NCBI GenBank assembly: GCA_904066235.2
Contig: CAJFCV020000006.1
Span: forward strand, 2,914,001 to 2,978,000
Length of the DNA stretch: 64,000 nt
Origin: Bursaphelenchus xylophilus
Taxonomy: Eukaryota > Nematoda > Chromadorea > Rhabditida > Aphelenchoididae
Direction of reading: 5' to 3'
The position numbers and the translations under genes were made by a program. The notes under the pieces were generated by a model that was not told the DNA's origin, searched no databases, and was given only the letters and a program-made list of their open reading frames with translations. Below, piece after piece: positions 45,397-60,532 of the stretch. The stretch's first letter is position 1. Every line of letters begins with the position of its first letter.

Positions 45397-46607
45397 TCAG
45401 TAATCGATAGGACATTGCTTCAGTTGACGCCCTTTCAGGATCTCGGCACGAAGACGAGTGGTGACATTTTTGCGAATATGTTGAAGTTGAGCTCTAGAAA
45501 CGCGCAATATAATAGAAAAACGTCTCATCTTTCATGATACTCCTATTAAACTGTTCGAATAGACAAAATCTATCTATTCCGCCGCGTAAAGCATAAATTG
45601 TTGTATCGTCTATGACGCGTCATGACGTCAGACCTAAACGTCAAAAAAAAAACAACAAAACAACATACCGGACAGCCTCGCGGGTTTCAATGGACAATTC
45701 GAGATATGGAATATTGCTCAACCCCTTCTTAACATCAACGTGCTTGGCTTCCAATATTTTTAAATCCTCCGATAATTTCTGACCTAAGATAATAAAAAAT
45801 AAAAAGTTTTCTTAACTCACATTCTGCATGGAGAGTTCGTATCCACTCATTTAAAACCTCGGTTCGACTCTCCAAATTCAGGATTCCCTAAAAAATGAAA
45901 TAAATTTCCAGTTCAACATAATTTCATAACTAGAACAAGGAAAATATATCATAATCTTACGTCAGCTGGCAAGTCTAATCCTCCGAACTCCCCCAGCATC
46001 CGCAGCTTACTATTCTCAACCTCATCTCGAGCCAATTCGTCTTCAGAAACCTTCACAACGTTTTCAAAATTGTTTTGCAACTCGTTCAAAACTCTAAAAA
46101 AGACCAATATAGAATTAATCTCATCTTACGCTTGATTTTGACCGTCCATGCTCTGCAAATGAGCCTCAAGGGCGTTAGATTGCTGTTGGTTGTAATGCTG
46201 GCGTTGTTTTTCGCCTTGAACACCTAGGAAAACTGAAATCAAGAAATTAGAAAGTGAAACGTGCAAAAACTTTCGATTACAGCAAATTTTTGTGCCGATG
46301 CTGCAAAAATAAGAATATCAGAGTCGGAACAGACTACTCAGCAAAAAAAACGTCGAAACGTGCTTTTGCCAAATTCGCGAATTTGGCAAAAGCAACCAAA
46401 AAATGTGTTTTCCATGATCAACAACAACCAAGAAAAAAATCAAACCCGCCTTGAAGAATTTGCTGTTTTGTTGCCTGAAATTCCATTTCCGCCTTCTGGA
46501 GCTCTCGTTGCATCAATTGGCACTCTGAAGCCGGAAAAATATTATTCATGGAGAATATAGCGGGACCTACCGTCCTGCAGCTTCTTCGCAAAGCTTGAGT
46601 CTTCCAT
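45397..46607 (-). CDS. coiled-coil protein of about 216 aa, unrecognised
   Basis: Eight exons, 46607-46571, 46524-46446, 46300-46281, 46232-46130, 46093-45961, 45887-45821, 45783-45669 and 45493-45397, total 651 nt in frame. The sequence is rich in Glu, Lys, Gln and Leu with heptad-like spacing: CQLMQRELQKAEMEFQATKQ near the N-terminus, QHYNQQQSNALEAHLQSM and VLNELQNNFENVVKVSEDEL in the middle, CQKLSEDLKILEAKHVDVKK near 160, ending RLRAEILKGRQLKQCPIDY. No signal or membrane segment, so probably cytoplasmic or nuclear; small coiled-coil subunits of spindle or trafficking complexes look like this, but I cannot assign it. The third exon, 20 nt, is inferred to keep frame and is the least certain part. 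It starts 310 bp from the divergent SH2 kinase 1, so the two may share a promoter. Confidence 0.65.
46362..46393. repeat. perfect 32-bp palindrome in an intron of the coiled-coil gene
   Basis: GCTTTTGCCAAATTCG is followed without spacer by its exact reverse complement. Lies in intron 2 of the coiled-coil gene. Confidence 0.85.
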
Positions 46608-46814
46608 TCTTAAGGAGAACGTGAACGGATTACTTACAAAAATTCTATAAGAGATGGATCGACCCAAAAACTTCGTCAAGAAATTTACAAGGCCTAAACG
46701 GAGTAGAACAGTTGACACATTTGCGCGAAAACGGGTCAACTATCGCCTCGGTCAAAGCATTGTTTTGGATGATCTCTCGGTCGAATGACCTTTCTTATTC
46801 AAATTTATGAGTGG

Positions 46815-46821
46815 TATAAAA
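46815..46821 (+). promoter_or_regulatory. TATA box of SH2 kinase 1
   Basis: TATAAAA, about 100 bp before the start codon, in the context GGTATAAAACCCACGCAACC. The same context is present before kinase 2 (49086-49092) and degraded before kinase 3. Confidence 0.5.
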
Positions 46822-46917
46822 CCCACGCAACCATGCAGACGATCGTGTTAATCATTTCCGATCGTGGTCCAAGCCGGCTGTTCATTGAATTGAGGACACG
46901 AAAAGGATTCTCGCGGA

Positions 46918-48817
46918 ATGGCGAACGAACAGAAAGGCCCAGTCGATCCGTCGATCGTCAACGAGCAGTATTATCACGGTAAGTACGTCAGAATTTTTTG
47001 GAGACTGAAATTTTAGGTCTGCTTCCTCGTGAGGACATCAAAGTAATGTTGCGTCAGAACGGGGAGTTTCTGTTGCGAACCACGGAGCCCACCAAAGAGG
47101 CGACGCGTTCCTACGTGCTCTCCGTCATGGTATATCAGGAGAAGGAGGAGAACGGTGTAAAGATCTTTCTCACAAAAGTTTTTACCTTGCATCTTGTGCA
47201 ATGTTTGCTTTTTGCTATTTTTAGATCAAGCACTATGTTATCCAGAATCATCATGGTCGCTGGTCCATCGAGAAGTTCGGTTTTGACAGCATCAAGGCCA
47301 TGATCGATTACCACATGAGCAAGGGCGATTCCATCTCCAAAGTTTTGAACAATGTTATTCTGAAGACCCCGATTTTGAGACAGAGCTGGGAGTTGGCTCA
47401 CGAAGACATTCAGTGTGTCAAAAAGCTGGGCGAGGGAGCATTTGGTGAGGTGCACAAAGGGACCTTGAAGAAGTATGGCAACGTTATTGATGTGGCGATC
47501 AAATTAGCAAAGTTGGAGGCCTTGACCAAGGAGCAGATCAAGGAGATTATGAGAGAGGTAGGAGTGGGTGGATTTTGATGAAACTTGGAATAGCGGAAGA
47601 TTGAAGTCTGATAGGGATATGGGAAAGATTTCACAACGTGTTTCGCCGAAGCAATTAAGATATTATTGATTTACTCGAAACAGATATTGCTTTAGATAAT
47701 TTTTGTAAAATAGTTATAGTTTTGAATCTCTAATCTGACGAACAGCTTATTTATCACTATTAAAAACTCTTTCTATGCCTCTAGTATTATTCCATGACTT
47801 GCAGGCCCGCCTGATGCGCAACTTTGACCACGCAAATGTCGTCCGGTTCTTTGGAGTGGCTGCCGGTCAAGAACCGCTGATGGTCGTGATGGAGTTAGCC
47901 GACTGTGGTTCCCTCGACTCATTCCTCCAGAAAAATGAGCAACCCGTTGAGAAGAAGAATGAAATGTGTGTTCAAGCCGCATATGGAGTGGAGTACCTTC
48001 ATAAAGAAAATGTGATCCATCGTGATTTGGCGGCCAGAAATTGTCTCTACGGAAACGGACAGGTCAAGATTAGTGACTTTGGGTTGACTCGAGAGGGAAC
48101 GGTCTATCAGATGGATCCACACACGAGAGTGCCGATTAGATGGTAAGAGATTTTTTGGAGGTGTCATGGATAATATACGCAATGGTTTTAGGAGCTGAGA
48201 TAAGGATGTGTCATGGTTCGTAGATGTGTTTTAAAATTTTTTATGACGTTTCTTGCCATTGTACAAACTTAGGAACATGTATTGTACAAAATATGAAAGT
48301 TGCGATATTACATTAGGTTCTAGTTAGGTATGCAAAATACTAATGTCAAATTCATTCAACTTCTTTCAGGCTGGCTCCAGAGACCCTTCGTATCTTCATC
48401 TACACTCAGAAGACGGATGTTTGGGCTTTTGGTATCATGTGTTGGGAGATCTACTCCAATGGTCAAGAACCTTATCCTGGAATGAGCCCTGGAGAGACTT
48501 TTGTCAAGGTGAATTTTTTTTTTTTTTTTTGAATTTTAGGAAAGGTTATGAGACAGGCTGACATCGACGTATACTGTAATTTTCAGGTCAAAGATGAGCA
48601 GTATCGCATGACTTTACCGCCTTGCACTCCACCTGAAATGGTCAACTTCATCACCAAGAAATGTTGGGCCGAAAACCCGAACGATCGCGCTTCTATGCAG
48701 GAGTTGGCCCATAAGTTGGAATTGTGGTGGAAAGTCCCTCGTGCACCCGCGCCCAGCAAGATCTCCGAAGTTTTCACCCAGAGGCCTTTGAAGAAGAAGA
48801 AGAACAAAAAGGGATAA
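46918..48817 (+). CDS. SH2-tyrosine kinase, FES/FER-like nematode family, tandem copy 1
   Basis: Exons 46918-46978, 47017-47156, 47225-47557, 47805-48142, 48370-48508 and 48587-48817 give 413 aa. The SH2 domain covers residues 18-105 (YYHGLLPREDIK, GEFLLRTTEP with the phosphotyrosine-binding Arg). The kinase domain starts with the glycine loop LGEGAFGEV at 135, followed by catalytic Lys160 in VAIK, Glu178, HRDLAARN at 250-257 with catalytic Asp252, DFG at 269-271, and WLAPE. All key residues are present, so it should be active. The tail is basic (RPLKKKKNKKG). It lacks the F-BAR region of vertebrate FES/FER, like the many short C. elegans kinases of the spe-8/frk-1/kin group, several of which act in sperm. 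An AATAAA lies at 48843-48848. Confidence 0.9.
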
Positions 48818-49085
48818 GCTGAAGAAAATATGAGAATGGTGGAATAAATTTTATAGCTAGTTATTGTTTTTTGAACACTTTTGTCAACTTTTGATGCAAT
48901 ATTATTATCGGGCGGACGTAAGACGTAAGCATTAAATTGGGAAAAGTGTAACCAGTTTTTAAGCTTGACTATAAAGGTTGGACACGACAGTTGACCTGTC
49001 AAAGAGTTTCGTGAAAATCTTTCGGCCGAATTCCGCAATTTTCTCACATCTTTCATGCTTTATTCAAATTTATGAGGAGTAGGGG

Positions 49086-49092
49086 TATAAAA
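49086..49092 (+). promoter_or_regulatory. TATA box of SH2 kinase 2
   Basis: TATAAAA in the context GGGGTATAAAACCCACGCAA, about 100 bp before the start codon, as for copy 1. Confidence 0.5.
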
Positions 49093-49188
49093 CCCACGCA
49101 ACCATGCCGACGATCGTGTTAATCATTTCCGATCGTGGTCCAAGCCGGCTGTTCATTGAATTGAGGACACGAAAAGGATTCTCGCGGA

Positions 49189-52100
49189 ATGGCGAACGAA
49201 CAGAAAGGCCCGGTCGATCCGTCGATCGTCAACGAGCAGTATTATCACGGTACGTCGGAATTTTTTGGAGTATTTCAAATTTTAGGTCTGCTTCCTCGTG
49301 AGGACATCAAAGTAATGTTGCGTCAGAACGGGGAATTTCTGTTGCGAACCACGGAGCCCACCAAAGAGGCGACGCGTTCCTACGTGCTCTCCGTCATGGT
49401 ATACCAGGAGAAGGAGGAGAACGGTGTAAAGATCATTTTCACAAAACTTTTTACCTTGCATCATGTGCAATGTTGTTTTTTGCTATTTTCAGATCAAGCA
49501 CTACGTTATTCAGAATCATCATGGTCGCTGGTCCATCGAGAAGTTCGGTTTTGACAGCATCAAGGCCATGATCGATTACCACATGAGCAAGGGCGATTCC
49601 ATCTCCAAAGTTTTGAACAATGTTATTCTGAAGACCCCGATTTTGAGACAGAGCTGGGAGTTGGCTCACGAAGACATTCAGTGTGTCAAAAAACTGGGTG
49701 AGGGAGCATTTGGTGAGGTTCACAAAGGGACCTTGAAGAAGTATGGCAACGTTATTGATGTGGCGATCAAATTAGCAAAGTTGGAGGCCTTGACCAAGGA
49801 GCAGATCAAGGAGATTATGAGAGAGGTAGGAGTGGGTGGATTTTGATGAAACTTGGAATAGCGGAAGATTGAAGTCTAATAGGGATATGGGAAAAATTCA
49901 GAACGTGTTTCGCAGAGGCGTTTGAGGTATTAGCGATTTACCTCAAACAACTATTACTTTAGACAATTTTTATAAAATATTTATAGTTTTGAACCTCTCA
50001 TCTGGAGAACAGTGTGTAAATTGCGCTAAAAACTCTTATGCTTTTACTATGATCTTCAGGCCCGCCTGATGCGCAACTTTGACCATGCAAATGTCGTCCG
50101 GTTCTTTGGAGTGGCCGCCGGTCAGGAACCGCTGATGGTCGTGATGGAACTGGCCGACTGTGGTTCCCTCGACTCGTTCCTCCAGAAAAATGAGCAACCC
50201 GTTGAGAAGAAGAATGAAATGTGTGTCCAGGCCGCATTTGGAGTGGAGTACCTTCATGAAAAAAATGTGATCCATCGTGATTTGGCGGCTAGAAATTGTC
50301 TCTACGGAAATGGACAGGTCAAGATAAGTGACTTTGGGTTGACTCGAGAGGGAACGGTCTATCAGATGGATCCACATACGAGAGTGCCGATTAGATGGTA
50401 AGGGATTTTTTGGAGGTGTCATGGATTATATACGCAGTTAAGTATACAAAATACTAATGTCAAGTTTTTCTTTCAGGCTGGCTCCAGAGACCCTTCGTGT
50501 CTTCATCTACACTCAGAAGACGGATGTTTGGGCTTTTGGTATCATGTGTTGGGAGATCTACTCCAATGCACAGCATTCCGAGGTTTTTTGCCGCCACCGA
50601 TCGGTGCCGATTTTCGCTCAAAATGACAACAGGGCTGCGCGCCTCGGCTGATAACTAGCTAGCCCAAGAATGAAAAAGAGTAAAAATTGATTTCCAAATA
50701 GAGTGAAAAAAGACCTATCCAATGATATAAATAGGTCCTATTGACTTTCTCCCCACAACGATCTTTTTCGCCTACAAAATTACAAATTTTTTTTGTTTAT
50801 TCATGGATAAATGCACTTTATGAGGGCATAATTTTAAAAAAATGGTACCACTCGATAGCAAATAGCCTCTTCTATGACATATCCAAAAATAAGGGAAATT
50901 CTGGCCCTTAGGGCACTACAAAATCCAAAAAAATAGCGTATTTTACGTGTTTTTGCATATTTTCCGGGATTTTTTGCACCGGATGCACAAAAATGAAAAA
51001 TCGGCTGTTATAGCGTTGTAGTGCACACTCGACTACATATACCTGCCAAATTTCACATTTTCATCTTTACTCCACTTTGTGTTCTGAGCCGGTTTAGGTG
51101 TTAAGGCAACATCGCTGCATAGGGCAATGCCGGATGCCGATTTTAAATTTTTTTTTTTTCATTTTTGAGACATATTGCGTTCATATCAATATTAGATACT
51201 GATTTTTGCTCCAGATGACAAAATGCCCTTTCATAAATTGACGTAATGACACCAACGTGTTTGAGTTCAACATGACGAAAATAAGGGAATTTTTGTTTCA
51301 GGACTAGCATTTAGGTGACAGCAGACCTGCCAGAATATGCTCCGACGTTTATTTGGCTAGAAACAGGTATGGAATCCGGATGCAGCGACGTCCCGTAACA
51401 CGTTGCACATATGCGATTTCACTTAAATTTACGTTATATACATGACGTTCAAAGTCAATACGACTGAAAAGACAGAAAATTTTTTTAAAATCGGCATCCG
51501 GCATTGCCCTATGCAGCGATGTTGCCTTAACACCTAAACCGGCTCAGAACACAAAGTGGAGTAAAGATGAAAATGTGAAATTTGGCAGGTATATGTAGTC
51601 GAGTGTGCACTACAACGCTATAACAGCCGATTTTTTATTTTTGTGCGTCCGGTGCAAAAAATCCCGAAAAATATGCAAAAACACGTACAATACGCTATTT
51701 TTTTGGATTTTGTAGTGCCCTAAGGGCCAGAATTTCCCTTATTTTTGGATATGTCATAGAAGAGGCTATTTGCTATCGAGTGGTACCATTTTTTTAAAAT
51801 TATGCCCTCATAAAGTGCATTTATCCATGAATAAACAAAAAAAATTTGTAATTTTGTAGGCGAAAAAGATCGTTGTGGGGAGAAAGTCAATAGGACCTAT
51901 TTATATCATTGGATAGGTCTTTTTTCACTCTATTTGGAAATCAATTTTTACTCTTTTTCATTCTTGGGCTAGCTAGTTATCAGCCGAGGCGCGCAGCCCT
52001 GTTGTCATTTTGAGCGAAAATCGGCACCGATCGGTGGCGGCAAAAAACCTCGGAATGCTGTGCAATGGCCAAGAGCCTTATCCTGGAATGAGCCCTGGCG

Positions 52101-52422
52101 AGACTTTTGTCAAGGTGAATTTAATTTTTTTTTTGGACTTTTAGGAAAGATTATAAGACAGATTGACATCGACGTATACTGTAATTTTCAGGTCAAAGAT
52201 GAGCAGTATCGCATGACTTTACCGCCTTGCACTCCACCTGAAATGGTCAACTTCATTACGCAGAAATGTTGGGCCGAAAACCCGAATGATCGCTATTCTA
52301 TGCAGGAGTTGGCCCATAAGTTGGAATTGTGGTGGAAAGTCCCTCGTGCACCCGCGCCCAGCAAGATCTCCGAAGTTTTCACCCAGAGGCCTTTGAAGAA
52401 GAAGAAGAACAAAAAGGGATAA
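49189..52422 (+). pseudogene. SH2-tyrosine kinase, tandem copy 2, disrupted by an element in exon 5
   Basis: Exons 49189-49249, 49286-49425, 49493-49825, 50060-50397, 50477-50568 continued at 52068-52114, and 52192-52422 correspond one to one with copy 1. Coding sequence is otherwise intact, including VAIK, HRDLAARN, DFG and APE. In exon 5, after the codons for WEIYSN, a 1494-bp element (50569-52062) interrupts the frame: translation runs about 23 residues into the element and stops, removing the kinase C-lobe helices. Unless the element is spliced out precisely, no active enzyme is made. The lack of other damage says the insertion is recent. Confidence 0.88.
50569..52062. mobile_element. 1494-bp fold-back element inserted in a kinase exon, 5-bp target duplication
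   Basis: The inverted arms 50569-51150 and 51483-52062 (about 580 bp each) are almost identical; the spacer is about 330 bp. The ends are CACAGCATTCCGAGG and its complement CCTCGGAATGCTGTG. CAATG is duplicated at 50564-50568 and 52063-52067, and copies 1 and 3 of the kinase show the single empty site. Ends starting CACA with a 5-bp duplication resemble Transib-type elements, but no transposase is present to prove it. Confidence 0.88.
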
Positions 52423-52559
52423 GCTGAAGAAAATATGAGAACGGTGGAATAAATTTTTATAGCTAGTTATTGTTTTTTGAACACCTTTTGTCAACTTTTG
52501 ATGCAAGCATGGGTGTAATCCGGGTCGGCCAGGGGCCTAAATTTCTAAGCCCTGGCCTG

Positions 52560-52665
52560 GAAAAAATTAACGAGACCTACCGTCCTGCAGATTCTTCGCA
52601 AAACTTGAATCTTCCAACGGGGCACGCGCGTGAACGGATTACTTACAAACAATTCTATAGGGTGG
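52560..52665 (-). pseudogene. relic of the coiled-coil gene's first exon upstream of kinase 3
   Basis: CGAGACCTACCGTCCTGCAG and GTGAACGGATTACTTACAAA correspond to 46560-46640, the first exon and 5' flank of the coiled-coil gene, but the start codon is changed (CCATTC to CCAACG). It marks the extent of the block duplicated with kinase 3. Confidence 0.7.
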
Positions 52666-53281
52666 GCCACTCGAAACTCCCAACCACTTTTCAGGTATTT
52701 CTCCGTCAATAATGCACCAATTTCTATAAAATTTATATTAAGTTAAAGCTGAGACACCCCATTTCTTGTCCACCAAAAAAAAATATCCTGTCTAAGTTTA
52801 TGGAGGTACCCGTACTGACCTTTCACATTTTTTTCTTGACATTTTCATTCCAAATTTTGGAAGAAGAGGAAAGAAGATTCATCTCAGCAGACTTCCAAAA
52901 ACTATCCGAATTATTCCAGACCGAGCTGTATGGCATATTGCTAAATCTTTAAAAATGTATGTATGTGTATCCACTTAAAATATTGAATAATAAACGGTAA
53001 GCTTACGGTAAGTCCCATATTCGTATAACTGTCGGTGCCCAATTCTAATTACCTCGGGCGCAACTCGCAAAACCTCGCGAACCACTTTTTTGACCAACAC
53101 AAATTGGCTTGCGACTAATCTTTCGACCGAATTCCGCAATTTTCTCACACCTTTCATGCTTTATTCAAATTTCTGAGGAGTAAAAACCACGCAACTATGC
53201 AAACGATGGTGTTCATCATTTCCGATCGTGGTCCAAGCCGGCTGCTCATTGAATTGAGAACACGAAAAGGATTCTCGCGGA

Positions 53282-56454
<3,173 letters not shown>

Positions 56455-56922
56455 GTTGAAAAAATATGAGGATTGTGGAATAAATTTTGTAGCTAGTTAT
56501 GGATATGATGTTTTTATCAGTCCTTTGTCAACTTTAAACACATTTGTATTGTCAGTGGGACGTTTTATCCGATGAAAGCTGTATGGGTTTTTGGAAACGC
56601 GGTAGTGCGCGTTGATCGGCCTGCTTGTTAAGGTTTGGGTGGTATTTAATGACAGTCAGGGTAAGGATTATATTTTAGCAACTTTAACGAGTTGCTGGCG
56701 CGATTGCTGTATTGCCCGTGATAAAATTTATGATTTTTCTCTATGTTGAGAGATTTTTGTTCGCCCACGGTTATTGTTTTCTTCAATATGTCGCTGACAT
56801 TCTTTGAGGAGTCGAATTTTTGCCGAGCGACGTTTCATACGATCAAGTTATATGAATTATTTTGGAGGCTTCTTATTTTTTCGGATTTGATTGAAACCAT
56901 AGGTTTATTGCTAACAGTAAGT

Positions 56923-59900
56923 CTATTTCCAAGTCTCGAACAGGACCTCGAAATGCGCATTCTGATCCTCCTTCTCTTGCACGTAGGGATTGGTTTTGAA
57001 GAAGACCGAGTTCGGGTTCCGCTTCCCCAATTTGACGATATAGATGCTGGTGGCCATGGAATAGCAACTCACAATGAAGTAGTCGACCTGAAAAAAAACA
57101 AATTAATATTTTTTTATAGGACGCTTTAAAAATTTTGTTGTACTCGCTCTTGTTTACAATGTTGAAAATTCCAGAATTTATTTTAAGTATTGTATAATAT
57201 TGCGTGTTCAGCCGTTATGTGGATGTTCACAGTACTGGTCGGACTTGTTGTTCGCAGTGTAACTTCTAAGATGGTCGACTGTTAAGACTAAACGAAGCCA
57301 GAAGTGGTCAACGTAGTTTGAAACATAGAAAAATGTTTTTTTAATTTCAAACTTATATGTACAAAAAATATTTTTAGTCCGTTCCCCGAAGCTAAGACTA
57401 CACTTATCGGTGACTGCTACGATAAAGACCAAAATTTGTAGTCATTACAAGTCATTTCAACTTTTTTTTTTGTTTTTTTTGTTCTACAATTTTTTCTGAA
57501 GGCAAAATAATCTTAAGCTTTCCAGTCTTGATTACAGAATGCCTGAGTAGAAAATAACATTTACAGTAATTTCCAAATATTTTTAGTTTTTCTTTTTAAT
57601 TCGGTTCTTTGTAATTAGGTTTTTACCCCCTAAACTTTCAAACTCTCTGGTCAAAATAAAGTACAAATTTTTTCACCTGCTGCTTATTTGAAATTTTATT
57701 AAGAGTAAAGGATCAACTAAAAACGGGGGTTTAAATTGGATTACGAGCTATAAAAATAGTCTTCAGCGGTACTTTGAGGTGACAATCGGGCCGGGCCTGG
57801 GGAGATTTGAAAAGCCCGGGTCCGCGTCAATCCAAAATAGAAGAAAAAATTTCCCGCCCCTTTTTGGTGATTCGTTCAAAACAAAATGTCACTATCCTGT
57901 AATAAGCATTTTCTTATCTTTCTTCTTCCTTTTCGAGTAAAAGCAATTACTTCGGGCGAGAAAAAGTGCCGATAATTTCGCGACATTTCGTCTCTCTTTT
58001 AAATCAAAGAAAACAATACGAAGTTTCGAAACGGTTCAGGAAATGCGCTGGATCGACGTGCTTACCCGCTTCTTAAAAGATGTCCTTGATATTTTATCAC
58101 AGGAACCTTTTACTAACAAGAGAAGTAAAGTGCGAATCTCGGATTTTCTTTAATTTTTGCGCACAAGCTGGGCATAGGCCACACATAAATTTATGAAAAT
58201 TTTAGCTTGTGCTTTTTAGGGCAGCCGAGATATTCTACAATCTTTGCGGCCGACAAAGTTCTCGAAAGGAGTGCGGCTTGAGATATTTAAAACCTCTTTT
58301 TGGGCTTATCTTTGTCAGTTTCGCATGGAAAAAATATTTTTTTTTGTGGAAACATTACTCTCTACAGTAGAAATAGGTATAAAACTCTTCATGCCAAGGT
58401 TCGCCAAAACGCTTCTCATTTTTGCCAACTTTTGACTTAAAAATCTGCTATTTTTACGAAAATCTGAGCATCGCACTTGGAGCACTTCCCCTGTAAGTTT
58501 TGCATGAATTTGATTGACAGACTTGATAGTTGACTGTTTCTATGCACTCTACTCACCTGACAACAAGTCTGATAAACCGCCTCGGTGACCACTTCATTGT
58601 CCGGATAGAAGTGCAGGAATACCGGATACACACATATCGTTGCGAACGCTGCGACTAACGTGATGGCATAGCCTGTCAACATTGGGCTCATTAGTTTGGT
58701 TATTGCAGCTGTCTGTCGGATTTCGAAATTCTCACTCAAAGTTTGTCCCTTGTAGCATAGTTTAGGGGCTTGGAATTGAAGGAGACAGAGTTCCTGAAAG
58801 TAATACATGTTTTACGAATGTTGTTAAGATAGCAAGGTGATGTCATGGAAAAAATATCTACTAAAAAATATCGCTTGAGAAAGTGCAAGAACTTACGGCA
58901 ATTCCAGTAGTGGAAGAAAGAAAGGTCAGAAAAAACGAGACCGCGAAGTACTCCTTGGACTCATGAACGGTAAAAATTTTGAGCAACTTCTGATCCATAC
59001 TCTTGTCGGTTCCAAAGTTGAGGAAAATGATCGCTTTGATGACGATAATTCCAATGAGCAGGGAGATCTGAAAGAAGAAGTGTAAAAATTAATTCGTTGG
59101 CTTTATAGTGGCTTCTTTGGTACCGGTGGACATGGCTCCTGGGCCGAGCCGTTTAATTTTCTCCTTGTTAGGCGTGTAGTCTAGTACATGCAATACAGTG
59201 GGGGACCTGATCCAGTGGCAAAAAAGGTACCACTTTGCATCCGGGAAGAATCAAAAATGTGGCAAAATGCTTCCCTCTCCAAATGAAAAAAAACTTCGTT
59301 TTGAAGGCGGGTCATTTCCCTCACAAAAAGAGCGGGCGCGCTTTTGAAATCGGGGTTTTTTCATTTGGAGAGGGAAGCATTTTGACTCTTTCCGGGTGCA
59401 AAATGGTACTTTTTTTGCCCCTGGATCAGATCTCCTACTGTAATAGTTAGTAGTGCATGTCAGAAACTCCAAAAAGGACAAAATAGCTTCTAAGAAAACC
59501 CATCTTTAATTTGACCTTTGTTTGGCACGTTTACAAAACATTTCCCCTAATTTTTTCCATGTCAGTACTACAATCGTTTCCTTTTCTTAGTAAGCTCCGC
59601 GGCTTGACCTATCTGAAGACCATTGGCAAGAAAAAAATAGCTCAAGATTTTCTCCGAAATGCTATTTGTAACGAAACGCTACCTTGATAAAATCTTGACC
59701 AGGAAAAATCTTTAACCACGCTGAATTAACGTTGTTTTTTCTCTATGCTATGTGTAAGCAAGCCTTTAAAATCACCCTTACCGTCACTACAATTAGTCGC
59801 ACCGCCAAGTCGTATCCTCTTTGTTCGTAAGACGACCGATCCTTGAACGCCACCCATCTCTCATAGCCCAGAACCAAGAATTTGACATGCGCAAAGGCGA

Positions 59901-60532
59901 TTGTAATGTGGATGATAAAGTGCAAGAAGTACAAAACAAACGCTTCCCAGTACTTTTTATTGTCGAATGGCGTTTTGTCGAAGGGAATGATATGCACTAG
60001 CGGGTGGACTGTTGCCAATAAACTGGTCATAAAATTGGTTGCCACTAATAAGACCCGAAAATTAATATGCCATCGGGAAGCGCGGATAAATCGATGGCAA
60101 AATATCACATTGACGACGTAACAGAGGGCACCTGAAATTTATGTTTTATAGATTAAACGCAGACTTTGATGAAAATTGGTCAATATAAAGCATAACATAT
60201 ACCAAGGCATAAATTTGGCCGAAAACCCTTTCTTTGGCCTTGATTTTGTCATGGCTTTAAAGAAAAAGCAGCTTGCAGTTTTAGGGATACCATTTGAGAC
60301 CTGAAAAACGCCTCAAAACTATTAAAAACAACCCCTTCTTTCAAGGTCAATATTTTTGTCCTAGTGATACTTTTTGATACCAAATTTGCTAAACCTTGTT
60401 AAACTAACATTTTGACTTACCTTGAACAATCTCCCCATACACAGCAAACGTATGAATTTTGTCGGCAATCATCATAACTGCACGATCTTTATCCGAAGCG
60501 AGTGAATCGTTAGGCAACAAGACTCCAAGCAT
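56923..60532 (-). CDS. serpentine chemoreceptor, sra-superfamily-like
   Basis: Exons 60532-60421, 60131-59782, 59067-58897, 58793-58557 and 57087-56923 give 344 aa in frame. Hydrophobic segments consistent with seven membrane helices include ALCYVVNVIFCHRFI, VLLVATNFMTSLLATVHPL, FVLYFLHFIIHITIAF, LIVVTISLLIGIIVIKAIIF, YFAVSFFLTFLSSTTGIA, ITLVAAFATICVYPVFL and YFIVSCYSMATSIYIV. FLVLGYERWVAFK after helix 3 resembles the ERxxA-type motif, and LSENFEIRQT before helix 6 recalls the sra/srab/sre/srb group, so I place it there without choosing a family. It probably acts in chemosensory cilia. An AATAAA follows about ten bases after the TAG. Intron 4 (57088-58556) is 1.5 kb and contains a family D repeat. 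Confidence 0.78.
58150..58485. repeat. family D dispersed repeat (chemoreceptor intron 4)
   Basis: Blocks GGGCAGCCGAGATATTCTAC, TTTTGTGGAAACATTACTCT, CAGTAGAAATAGGTATAAAA and AATCTGAGCATCGCACTTGG align in order with the copies at about 23100-23520, 29340-29740 and 33255-33585. No terminal inverted repeats seen. Confidence 0.6.
59195..59442. mobile_element. family A MITE copy 9 (chemoreceptor intron 2)
   Basis: ACAGTGGGGGACCTGATCCA to the complement ending GATCTCCTACTGTA. A few bases of the right inner arm (the TGCCACATTTTTGA block) are deleted. Confidence 0.75.

Noticed and set aside
50569..52062. Reading the insertion in kinase 2 as a normal intron
   Set aside because: The element starts CACAG and ends TGTG with a duplicated CAATG; no GT...AG pair at its borders restores the frame, and sister genes have no intron there.
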